The notes beneath the pieces were generated by a model. It did no database searches and was not told where the DNA came from. It saw only the letters and a list, made by a program, of their open reading frames with translations. Positions 6,594-8,616 of a stretch of 8,616 nucleotides of DNA are shown piece after piece (within the stretch, counting starts at the first letter, position 1; each line of letters begins with the position of its first letter). Origin of the DNA: Thioalkalivibrio sp. (GTDB taxonomy: Bacteria; Pseudomonadota; Gammaproteobacteria; Ectothiorhodospirales; Ectothiorhodospiraceae); the NCBI GenBank assembly GCA_003550945.1, contig PULL01000035.1, positions 1-8,616 on the forward strand, given 5' to 3'. Made by a program: the position numbers and the translations under genes.

Positions 6594-8616
6594 ATGCGAA
6601 AAGTGCCGGCACATGTTTATTCGGTCCTGATGCTGGGGATCGTCTCCCAGATCGCGCAGGTCGTACTGTTGCGCGAGCTGCTGATGGTGTTCCACGGAAA
6701 CGAGCTCTCCATCGGAATCATCCTCGCCGCGTGGATGGCCTGGGTCGGAATCGGCAGCATGTTGGGGGCTTCGCTCGCCGAGCGCACCGATCGCGTGCTA
6801 CCCGTGCTGATCGTGAACGCCGCGGTCCTGTTACCGGTACTGACGCTCACGGTGCTGGCGATCCGCGGCCTGCGCGGGTTCTTCGACCTGGTGCCGGGTG
6901 CCTACCTGTCCCTCGCCGATATTTTCGTTTCCAGTTTCCTGGTGATGGCACCCGCCAGCCTGCTGATCGGGATGCAGTTCGTGCTGCTCGCGAAACTGTG
7001 GCGGGTAAGCGCCGGGGCGGCTGACACCTCGGGTGCGGGCAAGACCTACGTCGGCGAGGCGGTCGGCAACATCACCGGCGGGATCGTGTTCACCTTCGTG
7101 CTGGTGCATACCCTCAACGCCTTCCAGACGGTGGCGCTCGCGGGCCTGCTGGTGGTGGCCGCCGTGCTTTGGGTCGCGCACCGGACCGGCGCGCTGCGCC
7201 GGGGCCTCAGGTTCGCAGTGCCTGCGCTGATCGTGCTCGGCGCCGGGACGATGACACTGCTCGTCCCCGTGGACGAGTGGGCCTACGACCTGCAGTGGCG
7301 GCAGCTCGCGCCCGACCACGAGCGTGTGGAGACGCATCAGTCCAAGTACGGCAACATCACGATCGCCCGCCGCGACGACCAGTACAGCTTCTTCCGCAGC
7401 GGGCACCTGATGTTCGCGACCGCGGGGCCCGACACACTCGTGCCCCATTTCGAGGAACAGGAAGCGGCCGTGTTCGCCCATTTCGCGATGACCCAGCACC
7501 CGAGGCCGCAGCGCGTGCTGCTGATCGGCGGGGGTCTGCGCGGGACGCTGGGAGAAATCGGCAGGCACCCGGTCGAACGGATCGACTATGTCGAACTCGA
7601 TGAAGTGCTGACGCGGGCCGCAAGACCCTTTGTTTCCGCCGCGACGCTCGCGGCCCTCAGCGAGCCGCGGGTGCACCTCATCCACGCCGATGGCCGCGTG
7701 TTCGTGCAGGGCGCCGGCGAGCGCTACGACCTCGTGATCGTCGATGTCCCGGATCCCGCCACCGCGGTACTGAACCGCTATTACACGCGGGAATTCTTCG
7801 CACAGGTGCAGCGGATGCTCAATCCTGATGGGATGCTGGTGATCGGCGCCGTCTCGACGCCTGGATTGCGCGGGATCCCGGTGGCGAACCGCAACGCGAC
7901 GATCCAGCACACCCTGAACCAGGTCTTTGACCACGTGGTCCCGGTCGGAGACCGGTTCCTGATCTTTTTCGCCACCGACTCGCCCAACGGCGTCTCGGTC
8001 GATGCAGGCACGCTGATGCAACGCTATCTCGACCGGGGCGTGCACAGCGACGCATTTTCGCGCCATCACTTCCACCTGCTGCTGGAGGAATCCACGCTGC
8101 GGCGCGTGAACTGGATCCTGCGCCACCACGGGCGCACCGCCGATGCCCACCTGACCGCGCCGGCATCCGCACCGATCCTGCTGCCACCGATCGCCGATCA
8201 GCTGGCGCTCGAAGCCGAACTGCCGCCAGTGCACGAGCGGTTCTTCATCAACTCCGACTTCAAGCCCATCGGCTACTTCTACACGCTGATGTTCTGGGGC
8301 GATCTGACGCGCGCCGGACACAGCGAGATGTTCCGGCAACTGCTGCGGGTCGAGGCCTGGTGGGTCTTCCCGGTCCTCGCATTGTTGATCGGGCTGGCGG
8401 CGGTGCTGAGGGTGCTGTCCCGGGGCCGTGCGGATGGTCCCGACCGCCGGTTCGCGCTGATTCTGGTGGTTTTTACCACGGGCCTGTCGACCATGGCGCT
8501 GCAGATCGCGCTGCTGTTCTCCTTCCAGAGCATCTACGGCTTCATCTACGAGATGATCGGCCTGATCGTAGCGATCTTCATGGCCGGCCTCGCGACCGGA
8601 ACCACGATCACCAACC
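6594..8616 (+). CDS. Membrane-embedded spermidine-synthase-like protein (3' end outside window)
   Basis: At least 674 residues, open to the window edge. By eye there are seven N-terminal membrane segments (about 11-26, 38-60, 68-90, 107-133, 155-175, 178-195, 207-225), a soluble domain (about 226-585), and at least three C-terminal segments (587-607, 620-641, 650-670). The soluble domain matches the spermidine synthase fold: SKYGNITIARRDDQYSFF (250-267), the nucleotide loop RVLLIGGGLRG (307-317), YVELDE (332-337), HADGRVFV (364-371), and VDVPDP (383-388) followed by NRYYTREFF. Asp384 and Asp387 fit the catalytic D-x-x-D-P motif, so this copy keeps residues the minus-strand relative has lost. 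Arg/Lys-rich loops (196-206 and 606-619) favour the cytoplasm and would put the domain in the periplasm. The chosen ATG has only a poor ribosome site; TTG 6579 and GTG 6603 are in-frame alternatives. Substrate unknown; polyamine synthesis is uncertain. Confidence 0.85.
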   Translation, partial: MRKVPAHVYSVLMLGIVSQIAQVVLLRELLMVFHGNELSIGIILAAWMAWVGIGSMLGASLAERTDRVLPVLIVNAAVLLPVLTLTVLAIRGLRGFFDLVPGAYLSLADIFVSSFLVMAPASLLIGMQFVLLAKLWRVSAGAADTSGAGKTYVGEAVGNITGGIVFTFVLVHTLNAFQTVALAGLLVVAAVLWVAHRTGALRRGLRFAVPALIVLGAGTMTLLVPVDEWAYDLQWRQLAPDHERVETHQSKYGNITIARRDDQYSFFRSGHLMFATAGPDTLVPHFEEQEAAVFAHFAMTQHPRPQRVLLIGGGLRGTLGEIGRHPVERIDYVELDEVLTRAARPFVSAATLAALSEPRVHLIHADGRVFVQGAGERYDLVIVDVPDPATAVLNRYYTREFFAQVQRMLNPDGMLVIGAVSTPGLRGIPVANRNATIQHTLNQVFDHVVPVGDRFLIFFATDSPNGVSVDAGTLMQRYLDRGVHSDAFSRHHFHLLLEESTLRRVNWILRHHGRTADAHLTAPASAPILLPPIADQLALEAELPPVHERFFINSDFKPIGYFYTLMFWGDLTRAGHSEMFRQLLRVEAWWVFPVLALLIGLAAVLRVLSRGRADGPDRRFALILVVFTTGLSTMALQIALLFSFQSIYGFIYEMIGLIVAIFMAGLATGTTITN

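Noticed and set aside
6485..7024. Plus-strand ATG frame at 6485
   Set aside because: It has no ribosome site at its start, overlaps the real gene out of frame for over 400 nt, and is Arg-rich throughout.
6831..8339. A 502-residue minus-strand frame opposite the plus-strand membrane protein
   Set aside because: It is a His/Arg/Gln-rich antisense reading of a clear membrane enzyme gene, a common artefact in high-GC DNA.
1..8616. tRNA, rRNA, CRISPR, insertion sequence, phage or riboswitch features
   Set aside because: I saw no tandem direct repeats, transposase-like reading frames, terminal inverted repeats or structured RNA signatures; the gaps between genes are all under 300 nt.

Overview
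The window is GC-rich chromosomal DNA of proteobacterial type. It holds six protein genes, tightly packed and with no sign of mobile DNA. The best taxonomic hint is the RraA homologue, whose sequence fits the gammaproteobacterial (Pseudomonas-like) form. The high GC content and an exported rhodanese domain would suit a sulfur-oxidising gammaproteobacterium such as the Ectothiorhodospiraceae, but that placement is inference.

Layout. Five genes are read on the minus strand from about 6317 down to 101, all in one direction: an exported rhodanese + metallo-beta-lactamase-fold protein (6317-4995), an L-lactate dehydrogenase (4983-4036), an exported protein-L-isoaspartate O-methyltransferase (3913-3203), a large membrane protein with a spermidine-synthase/methyltransferase-like Rossmann domain between two membrane bundles (3180-769), and an RraA/HMG-aldolase family protein (622-101). 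The first two are translationally coupled: the ldh ribosome binding site overlaps the upstream stop codon. The third and fourth are 22 nt apart. Gaps of 122 nt (after ldh) and 146 nt (before rraA) could separate transcription units. A 276-nt divergent region (6318-6593) separates this block from a plus-strand gene starting at 6594 and running off the right edge. That gene encodes a second membrane-embedded spermidine-synthase-like protein, only distantly similar to the first. The leftmost 100 nt hold no gene I can support.

How the genes may work together. Two minus-strand products carry signal peptides, so their rhodanese/MBL and isoaspartyl methyltransferase domains should lie outside the cytoplasm. 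Counting membrane segments and positive charges by eye, the Rossmann domains of both large membrane proteins also fall on the periplasmic side. The locus may therefore be a set of envelope enzymes with S-adenosylmethionine-type folds, in a compartment where SAM is not expected. This is the most unusual aspect of the window, and it rests on topology reading rather than on any known pathway. A recurrent small feature is a perfect 7-bp inverted repeat at, or within about 10 nt of, three of the minus-strand stop codons.
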